Origin: JBCBSP01 sp039819095
GTDB taxonomy: Bacteria; Pseudomonadota; Alphaproteobacteria; Caulobacterales; Maricaulaceae
Direction: 5' to 3'
Length of the DNA: 64,000 bases
Assembly (NCBI GenBank): GCA_039819095.1
Contig: JBCBSP010000006.1
Location: forward strand, 154,148-218,147
Made by a program: the position numbers and the translations under genes. The notes under the pieces are model-generated. The model was given only the letters and a program-made list of their open reading frames with translations, was not told the origin of the DNA and did no database searches. This document shows positions 46,463 through 54,690 of this stretch, piece after piece (within the stretch, counting starts at the first letter, position 1; each line of letters opens with the position of its first letter).

Positions 46463-46529
46463 TCATTGCCGTACAGCGCCAACCTTGCGCCAGCCTGTCG
46501 GGCGCGAGAAAACCGGGACGCGAGCACGA

Positions 46530-47516
46530 TTGATCAATCCGCGACATCTCAGTGACGCCGATGCGCTGCGCTCGCGCTTCAAGGCCGCCCAGCCTTTCGA
46601 GCATCTGTGTCTGGATGACTTCCTCCAGCCGGACATCGCCCGGGCCCTTCTGGATGACTTCCCCGGCTTTGAGCGGCGGGACGCCGCGGACGAGTTCGGT
46701 CGCATCGGCCGCAAGGCGGTGAAAACCGATCTGGCTTCGATCAGCCCGGCCTATGCGCGCGCTGCCGAATATCTGGTCGGCGATGAATTCCTTGAATCCA
46801 TGAGTGCGCTGACCGGAATAGAGGGGCTGAAAGCCGACCCGCTGCAGTATGGCGGCGGCACGCATGAAAACCTCGACGGCCACGATCTCGATCCGCATAT
46901 CGATTTCAACTACGACTCCGGCACACGGCGACACCGGCGGATCAATCTTCTGGTCTATCTGAACCCGGTCTGGGAGGAGGGCTGGGGCGGTTGCATCGCT
47001 CTGCATTCAAACCCATGGGACCCGCAATCGGACGCCGTGCGCGCCTATGCACCCATTTTCAATCGCGCGGTGATGTTCGCGACCAGCGAACGTTCCTGGC
47101 ATGGCTTTGAAGCCATCCGCCTGCCGGCCGATGCACCGACCCGGTCGCGCAAAAGCCTCTCGATCTATCTTTATACCGATGAGCGCCCGAGCGATGAGAT
47201 CGCGCCGGAGCACGGCACGTTTTATGTGCCGCGCCCGCTTCCCGGCCATATCCAGACCGGGCGCAGGCTGACCGCTTCGGATATGGACGCAATCCAAGAC
47301 CGGCTGACGCGCTGGTCGCACTGGCTGCGCTTTCACCAGGCGCGCGAACTTGAACTGTCCGGGCATCTTGAAGCGGCCAAGCGCCGGGGCAATCACGGAG
47401 TGCGCCATCATGCACGGGCGCTGGCCAGCGAGCTGGCCTGGCTAGGTGAAGCGTTGTGGCTGGCCTTTCGCCGCCATGTGCTGCGTCACCGGATCGATGA
47501 GGAGCCTCATGGCTGA
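46530..47516 (+). CDS. 2-oxoglutarate/Fe(II)-dependent oxygenase
   Basis: A prolyl-4-hydroxylase-like double-stranded beta-helix protein of about 328 residues. The metal triad is visible as H-I-D (in D-P-H-I-D-F-N-Y) and the distal His in R-S-W-H-G-F, with the 2-oxoglutarate-binding basic residue in R-K-S-L-S-I-Y-L-Y. The C-terminal part is helical and basic. The start is uncertain: the TTG at 46530 (L-I-N-P-R-H-L) gives a family-like N-terminus, but TTG codons at 46434 and 46485 are also open. It overlaps gspJ by 8 bases, so it is coupled to T2SS expression. The substrate is unknown. Confidence 0.8.
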   Translation: MINPRHLSDADALRSRFKAAQPFEHLCLDDFLQPDIARALLDDFPGFERRDAADEFGRIGRKAVKTDLASISPAYARAAEYLVGDEFLESMSALTGIEGLKADPLQYGGGTHENLDGHDLDPHIDFNYDSGTRRHRRINLLVYLNPVWEEGWGGCIALHSNPWDPQSDAVRAYAPIFNRAVMFATSERSWHGFEAIRLPADAPTRSRKSLSIYLYTDERPSDEIAPEHGTFYVPRPLPGHIQTGRRLTASDMDAIQDRLTRWSHWLRFHQARELELSGHLEAAKRRGNHGVRHHARALASELAWLGEALWLAFRRHVLRHRIDEEPHG

Positions 47517-48114
47517 GCGGCGCGCCGGATACACGCTGCTGGAGGCTATGGTCATGCTCGCCATCGTGGCGATCATCTCCACGCTCGTGCTCGAAGCGGT
47601 GCGGCTCTCGGCGCAGAGCGGAGTGCGGATCGAACGCGCCTCGGTGCAGGCGGTCAACGCGCGCATGGACCTCCAGGCGCTGCGTGATGCGGTCGCCGGA
47701 GCGACGCTGGAGTTTCGCGATACCGGTCTGGGCTTCACCGGCGATGAGCGGTCCTTGCGCGGCTATTCGGTCGCGCCGGTCGGGCTGAACGCAGGCCAGG
47801 TCGGGCCGGGGCGGTTCGGGCTGGAGCTGCGCCGCAACGGGCGCGATCTCGATCTCGTCTATCTGGAAGCGCAGCGTGAATGGGTTGTCCGCAGCTGGCC
47901 GTTCGGTCAGGCGCGCCTTGAGTATCGCCACCCGGTCTCCGGCGCCTGGAGCACGCAATGGCCCGCCGATCCCATCATGCCCGGCTACACCCAGGCCCTG
48001 CCCAGCGCCATCATGTTGCGCGGGCAAGCCGATACGCCAACCCTGGTCTTCAACCTTGTGTCCAACGCGCCGCCCAAGGCCCGGCCGCAGGATCTGGCGG
48101 GGGATCCGCTATGA
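47509..48114 (+). CDS. gspJ: T2SS minor pseudopilin GspJ
   Basis: The 201-residue protein has a class III signal peptide cleaved after R-R-A-G before Y-T-L-L-E, with Glu at +5, followed by a hydrophobic helix. The C-terminal part fits GspJ. It forms part of the tip of the pseudopilus. GAGGAG lies 4 bases upstream of the ATG. The gene overlaps the 2-oxoglutarate oxygenase by 8 bases and gspK by 4 bases. Confidence 0.82.
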   Translation: MAERRAGYTLLEAMVMLAIVAIISTLVLEAVRLSAQSGVRIERASVQAVNARMDLQALRDAVAGATLEFRDTGLGFTGDERSLRGYSVAPVGLNAGQVGPGRFGLELRRNGRDLDLVYLEAQREWVVRSWPFGQARLEYRHPVSGAWSTQWPADPIMPGYTQALPSAIMLRGQADTPTLVFNLVSNAPPKARPQDLAGDPL

Positions 48115-49151
48115 CCCGGCGCGAGGGCTACGCCTTCCCGCTCACGCTCGGCGCCATAGCGATCATCGCGCTGATCGCCACGATCGCGTCCGCTCAGGTG
48201 CGCGCCTCCACCGAGGCAATGGCGGCCTTGACTGACCTCACGCGCGAACGTCTGGAGGCCCATTCCGCCGAGCAGAGCTTTCTGTATTACATGCTGACCG
48301 AGCCCTCCGTGCCGCTCGGCCTGGAGATCGGGGCGCTCTCGCGATTTGAGCGGCAGTTTCGCAATTTCCAGCCCGCCGAGACCACCTACCTGGTCCGTGC
48401 GGACGGCTCGGCGAACCAGATCGGCGACACGCCGATGGTGGTGCGTTATTTCGACGAGCAGGCCTTCTTCAACCTGGCCACCACCGATGAGGTGACGGTG
48501 CGCCAGCTCCATGAAGCCTTCGGCACCCCGTCGCTGGCCCATGACCGTCTTGCGGCCGCCCTGGCCGACTTCCAGGACGTCGACGATGAGCGGCGCTTTT
48601 CCGGTGCAGAGGCGTTCGAATACGACGATCCCTTGCTGCCAGCCAATCGCGAGCTGCGTCACCCTCTGGAGGCCTGCCAGGTGCTGGGTTGGGCGCAGAC
48701 GCCGGTTTGCGACGACCCAGGCCTGTTGCTGCTGCTGGGCGCGATTCGAGAAACCTCGGAGCTGAATGCGTCCATGGTGTCCGCGCCCATGCTGGACCTC
48801 CTGATGCGCGACCGGCGCGCAGCGGATCGCGAGTTTGCGTTCGAGCGCGCGGCCTCCGGCGAGCTGACACGGTTCGGCGAGATCGGCCTTGACCGGTATG
48901 ATGAGCTGTTCGATCCGGTCAGCTTCCCGACCCCGCCCCGGCTTCGTTTCGCTGTGATTGTTCATGATCTGGAAGGGCAAACGGCCTGGCGAACCGACTA
49001 TCTGCTCACCATGAGCTCGCAGCGCGCGCCCTTTTCGGTGCGCGGCAGATACCGTATTGGTGGCGAGACAGTTCAAAGGCATCTTCAGATCGGCCCTGAT
49101 GACCCGCTTCAACGTATTCCCGAGCCCAGCGATCAGCCGGATCAAGGCTGA
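48111..49151 (+). CDS. gspK: T2SS minor pseudopilin GspK
   Basis: The 346-residue protein has a prepilin-type leader (R-R-E-G before Y-A-F-P-L) and a hydrophobic helix. The large C-terminal domain includes the GspK-type alpha-helical insertion and R-Y-F-D-E-Q-A-F-F-N-L-A-T near residue 112. It lacks Glu at +5 of the mature sequence, as is usual for GspK, which caps the pseudopilus. It is coupled to gspJ by an ATGA overlap. Confidence 0.85.
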   Translation: MTRREGYAFPLTLGAIAIIALIATIASAQVRASTEAMAALTDLTRERLEAHSAEQSFLYYMLTEPSVPLGLEIGALSRFERQFRNFQPAETTYLVRADGSANQIGDTPMVVRYFDEQAFFNLATTDEVTVRQLHEAFGTPSLAHDRLAAALADFQDVDDERRFSGAEAFEYDDPLLPANRELRHPLEACQVLGWAQTPVCDDPGLLLLLGAIRETSELNASMVSAPMLDLLMRDRRAADREFAFERAASGELTRFGEIGLDRYDELFDPVSFPTPPRLRFAVIVHDLEGQTAWRTDYLLTMSSQRAPFSVRGRYRIGGETVQRHLQIGPDDPLQRIPEPSDQPDQG

Positions 49152-50145
49152 CGCCAGCGTTGAACGCGGAGCGAGCGCGCTCGGCCGGGTCATGCGCGGA
49201 GAGCGGATCGTGCTGTCACGCGGTCTGTGTCACTTCGAAACCATCCAGACGCCGCCCGGCGGACGCTCGGCGCGCGCGATCGCAGCCGCCGAGCTGGCCG
49301 CACAGGCGCGCGCGCCCTTCCGCGACGCCGAAACCCGTCTGGTCTGGCATGACAACCGCATCGGAGTCTGGAGCTGGCCCAGGAGCGCGCTCGGTCCCCT
49401 CGCCGGCGCTGAGGCGGAAGTCATTCCCGAAACGCTGCTGCACGCGCCAGCCGAAGGGCTTGTCGTGCGAACCGGCATGGACGGAGTTGAAGCCCAGTTC
49501 TGGAGCGAAGGCGCGCTGCGCGCCAGCCGCTGGTGGCCCGACGAACCCGGTTCCGAAGCCCTGGAGCGGTTCGCGCGCGGCGCCGGCGCCGCGCTTGAGC
49601 CCGACGCAGCCACGATCGTGCATGAGCCGGTCCTGGGTGAGCCGCCCGGCGCGCCAGGCGTGCTGGGGCTGGAGCGCTTGCGCGCAATCCGGCCGCGCGA
49701 TCTCATCGCCCTGGCGCTGATCGTCTTCCTGGCGCCGACGCTCTACCTGTCTGCCCAATGGGTGCGGCTGGATGCATCAAACGCCTCGGCGGCGCGCGAA
49801 CTGGCCTCGCTGGATCAGGCCAGCGGCGAGGTGATCGCAGCCCGCGCCCAGGCTATGCGAGTCGCTGCGGAGCTGGACGCCTATTCGGTTCTGGACCGGA
49901 CCCACCCGGCCGCCCCGCTCGCCGTCTTCGCCGAAATCGCTGCGGGACAGGACGCCAGCCTTGAGCAGTTCGCCCTGCGCGCAAACGAGCTTGAAATCAT
50001 GATCGCCGCGCCGGATGGCATTGCGCCTGTAGATCTGGTCGCAGCGCTTGAAGCCGATCCGCTGATTGAAGGCGTTCGTCTGGAGCCGGCCAATACCGGA
50101 GGCCTTTGGCGCCTGTTCGCCGAACTTCAGGAGCCAGCGGCATGA
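49099..50145 (+). CDS. gspL: T2SS inner-membrane protein GspL (PilM/PilN-like)
   Basis: The 348-residue protein has a cytoplasmic actin-like N-terminal part, one transmembrane helix at about residues 215-235 (L-I-A-L-A-L-I-V-F-L-A-P-T-L), and a periplasmic C-terminal ferredoxin-like part. Identity as GspL rests on this architecture and its position between gspK and gspM. It would couple the GspE ATPase to the platform. The ATG at 49099 overlaps gspK by 53 bases; another start is possible. Confidence 0.72.
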   Translation: MTRFNVFPSPAISRIKADASVERGASALGRVMRGERIVLSRGLCHFETIQTPPGGRSARAIAAAELAAQARAPFRDAETRLVWHDNRIGVWSWPRSALGPLAGAEAEVIPETLLHAPAEGLVVRTGMDGVEAQFWSEGALRASRWWPDEPGSEALERFARGAGAALEPDAATIVHEPVLGEPPGAPGVLGLERLRAIRPRDLIALALIVFLAPTLYLSAQWVRLDASNASAARELASLDQASGEVIAARAQAMRVAAELDAYSVLDRTHPAAPLAVFAEIAAGQDASLEQFALRANELEIMIAAPDGIAPVDLVAALEADPLIEGVRLEPANTGGLWRLFAELQEPAA

Positions 50146-50729
50146 ACGCGGCTGTAAACATGCAAAAGCTGCGCGCCGGCCTGGCCGAACAGGCTACTCC
50201 GCGCGCCGTGATCGGGCTGGTTCTGCTGGGCGCCTGCCTGGCCTATGTCGCGCTGTCGGGTCTAATCAACGCCGTGGCCGAGCAACGTTCAAGCGCTGAA
50301 GAATTGCAGCGCGAGCTCGCGCTCAGCCGCGCGACTGCCGCTGACGCGTCCTGGGCTGAGCGCGCCACGGCCAATGAGGCGGCGCGCGATGCGCTGGAGG
50401 CGAAATTCTGGCGCGGCGAGACCGCCGGCATCGTTGCCGCGCAGATCCAGACCGTCCTGGAACAGGCCGTGCGCGACACCAACATGCCGCGCACCCGCGT
50501 TCTGGTGCAGGCCGAACCCACCCCTTTGGGCGCGAACGCCAGCCTGTTCGAGGCGGAAATTCGCGGCTTTGACGAGCAAGGTCAATTCCTCGCCCTAATG
50601 CGGGCGCTGGCCCAGCAGGAGCGCACGCTCACTCCGGTCAGTTTCGAGTGGCGGCGCAGCAATGGCGCCACCACGATCCGTTTTCACGCTCCGGCCCTGG
50701 TCGGCGACGCTGCGGAGGCCCGGTCATGA
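50142..50729 (+). CDS. gspM: T2SS inner-membrane protein GspM
   Basis: The 195-residue bitopic protein has a transmembrane helix near residues 22-40, then a coiled-coil-prone region and a C-terminal ferredoxin-like periplasmic domain. It pairs with GspL. CAGGAG lies upstream of the ATG, which overlaps the gspL stop (ATGA). Assignment is by position and topology. Confidence 0.75.
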   Translation: MNAAVNMQKLRAGLAEQATPRAVIGLVLLGACLAYVALSGLINAVAEQRSSAEELQRELALSRATAADASWAERATANEAARDALEAKFWRGETAGIVAAQIQTVLEQAVRDTNMPRTRVLVQAEPTPLGANASLFEAEIRGFDEQGQFLALMRALAQQERTLTPVSFEWRRSNGATTIRFHAPALVGDAAEARS

Positions 50730-51502
50730 CCGCCACCTTCCGGCTCATCCTTGCCGTCGTGCTGGCCGGTCTGGCGCTGGTCGCCGGTTTTGCAGCCGGC
50801 CAGCCGCCGCGCAGTGAAATGGCGGTGCGAGCCGACCGCACGGCGCAAACACCCAGCGCGCCGAGCGAGGCTGAGGTGAACGGGCTGATCGAGCGCATTG
50901 CGAGCGCCGGCCTGTTTCCTGAAGCCCAGCTTGAGGCGGAAACAGACGAGACAACCGAAACATCCGAACCGAGCTCCACCGCAGCCGCCCTGGAGGCGGC
51001 GCTGACCGATCCAGACCTGGCCGCGATGGTGCGCTCAGGTGGCCATTGGAGCCTGATTATTCCGGTCAGCGCCACTGAGTTCGCCCGCATCAAAACCGGC
51101 GATACGCTGGACAATGGCTGGCGAGTGTTGGACATCTCTCCCAGCTCGGTCACACTTGAGGGACCGCAGGGGGATCGACGGATTGAGGCGTTTACAAGTG
51201 TCCCGAACCAAAACCCGGGGGCCGCAAACGGCCCGACATCATCACGTCAGCCGGCCGCAGACCGGCAACGCACCGGACCAGGGCAGGCTGCGAACCGCCA
51301 ACGTGCGGCCAACCCGCGACGCCCCGCGCGATCCGCAAACGCCATCACCGAAAGCCGCGCACAGTCAGGCTTCCAGGGCCGGGCGGCCAATTCGCGCGGT
51401 GCTCGACCCAGTTCAGATGATGATGAAGAAGCTCAAGAACGCGCGCGTGAGCGCCGCCGTGCTGCTCAGCGCAACAACCGGCGTCCTCCTGGCGGGCTGT
51501 GA
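50726..51502 (+). CDS. T2SS GspC-like protein with an HR-type domain
   Basis: The 258-residue protein has an N-terminal transmembrane helix (about residues 5-24) and a linker. An HR/PilP-like periplasmic domain follows near residues 100-158 (T-G-D-T-L-D-N-G-W-R-V-x-x-I-S-P-S-S-V-T-L-E-G), and a long disordered Arg/Ala/Gln/Asn-rich tail. GspC links the inner-membrane platform to the secretin through this HR domain. It has no visible PDZ domain, so it is a reduced form. Its last 86 bases overlap the gspD start in another frame. Confidence 0.62.
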   Translation: MTATFRLILAVVLAGLALVAGFAAGQPPRSEMAVRADRTAQTPSAPSEAEVNGLIERIASAGLFPEAQLEAETDETTETSEPSSTAAALEAALTDPDLAAMVRSGGHWSLIIPVSATEFARIKTGDTLDNGWRVLDISPSSVTLEGPQGDRRIEAFTSVPNQNPGAANGPTSSRQPAADRQRTGPGQAANRQRAANPRRPARSANAITESRAQSGFQGRAANSRGARPSSDDDEEAQERARERRRAAQRNNRRPPGGL

Positions 51503-53585
51503 AACCGTCCGCCCCGCGCCGACAGACTGGCTGGATATCGGTCAACCTATAACCATGACGGCTGAGAACCGCGGCGATGACGGCGCTGTGGACGGGTTTG
51601 AACCCGGCGACAGGGCTGCAGGCGCTGAAGCGCCCGCCGTCGCGACGCGGACCATCCCTCAAATCGCAACGCGCTCCACCCGCTCCAGCGCGACCCAGTC
51701 GCCGAGCCTGCGCGGCGACGCGATCAATGTGACCTTGCCGCCCCAACCGGTGCCGCAATTCGTCAACACCGTGTTCGGCGAGATCCTGCAACAACCCTTC
51801 AGCCTGGGTCCGGAAGTCGCCCAGCGCAGCGATATCATCTCGCTGCGCAGCGTCCGGTCGATGGAGCCGCAGACCTTTCTGGAGCTGGTGCGTGAAGCGC
51901 TGAAGGATTACGGGCTCGCTGTCACCTATGAAAACGGGCTGTACAGCATTATCGCGCTGGATGAGCTGCGGGCTCAAATGCCTCAATTCATAACCTCCAG
52001 GGCCGGACCGCACGTGCCTTCCGACCTGCGCCCCGTGGTGCAGTTCATTGAGCTGACGGCGATCTCTGTCGACGACATGCAGCAAATCCTTCGCGAGGCC
52101 TTCCCCGACGAGAACGAGCTCCAGATCCGGGCCGACCGGCGCGCCAATTCCATGGTGCTGAGCGGGCTGTCGGAGGACGTGGACGCCGCGTTGGCGATCA
52201 TTCGCGAAATGGACGAGGTGCGCTTCGCCGGCACCCAGGTGCTCAGCTTCTCACCGCGCAACTGGGACGCGGAGCAATTGCGCGCCGCGCTATCCCAGAT
52301 CCTGACCGTTGAAGGCTATGTGGTGGGCGATGCGCGCACGCCGACCGCGCTGAACCTTCTGGTGCTGGAGTTCACCAACCAGATTCTGATCTTCGCCGCT
52401 GAACCGGAAGTCGCCCGCTATGCCGGCGAGCTCGCAAGCCGGCTGGACGCGGACGCATTCCAGGCGGAAGCGGAAATCCCGCACGTCTATGAAGTGCGCA
52501 ACGCGGATGCGACGCTGCTGGCGGAAATCGTCAACAACGTGCTCAGCGGCGATGGCACGACCGGGACTGGCGGCGCCAGCGACGGCGGGGACCAGCCCGC
52601 AGGCGGCGACGAGTCCGGTTCCGGCAGCCCGCAGCCCGGCGTGTCCAGCATGGGTCAGCTGACGGTGGACGGGCTTGGCAACCGCATCATCTTCATGGGC
52701 ACCCAGCAGGCGTTTGACCAGGTTGAAGCCCTGCTGCGCCGCTTGGACACGCGTCAGCCGGAAGTGCTGATTGAAGTGATTATCGCGGAGGTGACCCTCA
52801 CCGACAACTTCTCTTTCGGTCTGGATGCGGTGTTCGATTCTGAAGCTGCGGCGACCTTCTCCGCCCAGCTGACCTCCAATGACGGCCTGACCGGCGTCGT
52901 GCGCACCGGACAGGTGACGCTAACCGGCACGTCCCTGACCGCCGGCAATAACCGCATCAATGTGCTGTCCACGCCGCGCATCGTTACGAAGTCCGGATCA
53001 GCAGCGTCCATCCAGGTCGGCACCGATGTGCCGGTGATCACATCACAGGCCGCCAGCGGCTCGCAGGTCAGCGGTTCGACGGATATCCTGCAGACGGTCA
53101 GCTACCGTTCCACAGGCGTGATCCTGGACGTTCAGCCGCGCGTGTATAGCGGCGACCGGATCGACCTGGTGATCCGCCAGGAACTCAGCGCAGCCGACGT
53201 CAACGAGACCGCCGATATCGCCAGCCCGGTCATCTCCAACCGTTCGATCACATCCGAGCTGTCGCTGGAAGATGGTCAGACCGCCGTGCTCGGCGGGCTG
53301 ATCGAAAACCGCTTCACCTCCGACAATGACGGCATCCCTTTCCTGAAGGATGTGCCGGTCCTGGGTACGCCCTTCCGCAGCGATACGCTGACCTCGACGC
53401 GAACCATGCTTCTGGTGCTCGTCACCCCCTATGTCATCCGCTCGGCGGAGGACCGGGGCGCCATGGTCGATGCGCTGCGCGCCAGCATGAATGACGCCTT
53501 CCGCAACCAGACCGAGGGCAGCTCGACGATCATGACGCCGGACGAGCCCATGGAGCTGCGGGCGCGATCCGACGTTCGCGGCTAG
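51417..53585 (+). CDS. gspD: T2SS secretin GspD, lipoprotein form
   Basis: The 722-residue outer-membrane secretin has a signal with lipobox L-A-G-C (Cys28). The N0-N3 domains follow (F-V-N-T-V-F-G-E-I-L and R-A-N-S-M-V-L-S-G segments), with a Gly/Ser/Asp-rich loop near residues 375-405. The secretin core has V-L-S-T-P-R-I-V-T-K-S-G and V-P-V-L-G-T-P-F-R-S. An N-terminal lipid could let it reach the outer membrane without a GspS pilotin. ATG codons at 51417, 51420 and 51423 are all in frame; the exact start is uncertain. Confidence 0.92.
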   Translation: MMMKKLKNARVSAAVLLSATTGVLLAGCETVRPAPTDWLDIGQPITMTAENRGDDGAVDGFEPGDRAAGAEAPAVATRTIPQIATRSTRSSATQSPSLRGDAINVTLPPQPVPQFVNTVFGEILQQPFSLGPEVAQRSDIISLRSVRSMEPQTFLELVREALKDYGLAVTYENGLYSIIALDELRAQMPQFITSRAGPHVPSDLRPVVQFIELTAISVDDMQQILREAFPDENELQIRADRRANSMVLSGLSEDVDAALAIIREMDEVRFAGTQVLSFSPRNWDAEQLRAALSQILTVEGYVVGDARTPTALNLLVLEFTNQILIFAAEPEVARYAGELASRLDADAFQAEAEIPHVYEVRNADATLLAEIVNNVLSGDGTTGTGGASDGGDQPAGGDESGSGSPQPGVSSMGQLTVDGLGNRIIFMGTQQAFDQVEALLRRLDTRQPEVLIEVIIAEVTLTDNFSFGLDAVFDSEAAATFSAQLTSNDGLTGVVRTGQVTLTGTSLTAGNNRINVLSTPRIVTKSGSAASIQVGTDVPVITSQAASGSQVSGSTDILQTVSYRSTGVILDVQPRVYSGDRIDLVIRQELSAADVNETADIASPVISNRSITSELSLEDGQTAVLGGLIENRFTSDNDGIPFLKDVPVLGTPFRSDTLTSTRTMLLVLVTPYVIRSAEDRGAMVDALRASMNDAFRNQTEGSSTIMTPDEPMELRARSDVRG

Positions 53586-53602
53586 GGCGACGAGAGCGGG
53601 AC

Positions 53603-54247
53603 ATGATCGAGGCGTCACCCTCGTTGTGGACGCTGACCGCCGGCCTCGCCGGGACCGGGCTGGGCGCCGCTTTGAACGCCCGTGTCTTCTCCGCCTCGCC
53701 GGATCTGGCACGCCTGCGCCCACGCCTCATCGCCTGCGCGATCGGCGTACTCATCTCGGCTTTGGCATGGCTTGCCGCAATCCAGCTGTCTGAAGCGCGC
53801 GGGCTGGCCTTCGCCGCCAGCCTGGCCGGGGCCAGCGCCTTCGGCGCAGCGCTTTCAGACTGGCTGGACGGCGAGGTCTCCGATTGGCATTCCGCGGCGA
53901 TCTTCGTGTCCGCGCTGATCGCCGCGCCCTCGCTCCATCCGGTGCTGACCTGGCCGCTGACCCTTGTGGGCGCGATACTGGGCTTTGCGGTCCTGTGGTT
54001 GGCCGGCTGGCTCTACCATCGCTCGCGCGGCGAGCGCGGCATCGGTCAGGGCGATTACGGGCTGGCGGCAGCCGGCGGCGCCTGGGTCGGAGCCGGCCTG
54101 GTCGGACCAGCCCTGCTGATCGCCGTCGCGGCGACCGCGTTGACCGCCTGGATCAGACGTGTCGGCGCGCGCGAGCGCATCGCCTTCGCGCCGGGACTGG
54201 TTGCGGGCTTCGCCGGCGCCTTGATCATTGAACGGGTGCTGCGATGA
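53603..54247 (+). CDS. gspO: Prepilin peptidase (GspO-like), no N-terminal methylase domain
   Basis: The 214-residue multispanning aspartic protease of the A24 family has Asp86 (L-S-D-W-L-D) and Asp151 in the G-x-G-D motif (G-Q-G-D-Y-G-L), the two catalytic aspartates. It would cleave the R-x-x-G leaders of GspG, H, I, J and K encoded nearby. The family's Cys-containing N-methylase domain is absent, so methylation of the mature N-terminus must be done elsewhere or not at all. It overlaps gspI by four bases. Confidence 0.85.
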   Translation: MIEASPSLWTLTAGLAGTGLGAALNARVFSASPDLARLRPRLIACAIGVLISALAWLAAIQLSEARGLAFAASLAGASAFGAALSDWLDGEVSDWHSAAIFVSALIAAPSLHPVLTWPLTLVGAILGFAVLWLAGWLYHRSRGERGIGQGDYGLAAAGGAWVGAGLVGPALLIAVAATALTAWIRRVGARERIAFAPGLVAGFAGALIIERVLR

Positions 54248-54690
54248 GGCCGGGCCCCGCTCAGCGCCGGGCCGGCTTCTCGGTTATCGAAGTGCTTGCC
54301 TCGGTCGCGCTTCTGGCGATCGCACTGGTGCCGCTGTTTCAGCTGCAGAGTGCGCTCGCAGAGGCTGCGGTCCGCCTGGAGCTTGCAGCGGAAATCGCCG
54401 AGATGGAGGAGAGCGCGCTGGCGCTGATCTCAGCTGTGAACCCGATCGAGCAGAACGAAGGCGCAGATCAGCTTGGCGACTGGTCCATGCGGTGGCGCGC
54501 CGAGCCAGTGACCGAAGAAGTCTTTGCTGACGGCTATCTCGGTCAGAGTAATTTCAACATCGCCCTGTTCGAAATCACCGTGACGCTGGAACGCGGCGAT
54601 ACGCGGCGGCAATTCGCCGTGCGTCAGCTGGGTTGGCGCGTAGTTCGAAGCGAGTTTGGCGAGTTGGACCGGTCCCCTCAAGGCGGTTAG
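54244..54690 (+). CDS. gspI: T2SS minor pseudopilin GspI
   Basis: The 148-residue protein has a prepilin leader R-R-A-G before F-S-V-I-E (Glu at +5) and a hydrophobic helix. A short C-terminal domain with W-R-x-x-P-V-T follows. Assignment as GspI, rather than J or H, is by length and its separate position. It is the last plus-strand T2SS gene. Its TAG stop overlaps the TAA stop of the convergent GT4 gene in TTAG at 54687-54690. Confidence 0.78.
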   Translation: MRPGPAQRRAGFSVIEVLASVALLAIALVPLFQLQSALAEAAVRLELAAEIAEMEESALALISAVNPIEQNEGADQLGDWSMRWRAEPVTEEVFADGYLGQSNFNIALFEITVTLERGDTRRQFAVRQLGWRVVRSEFGELDRSPQGG

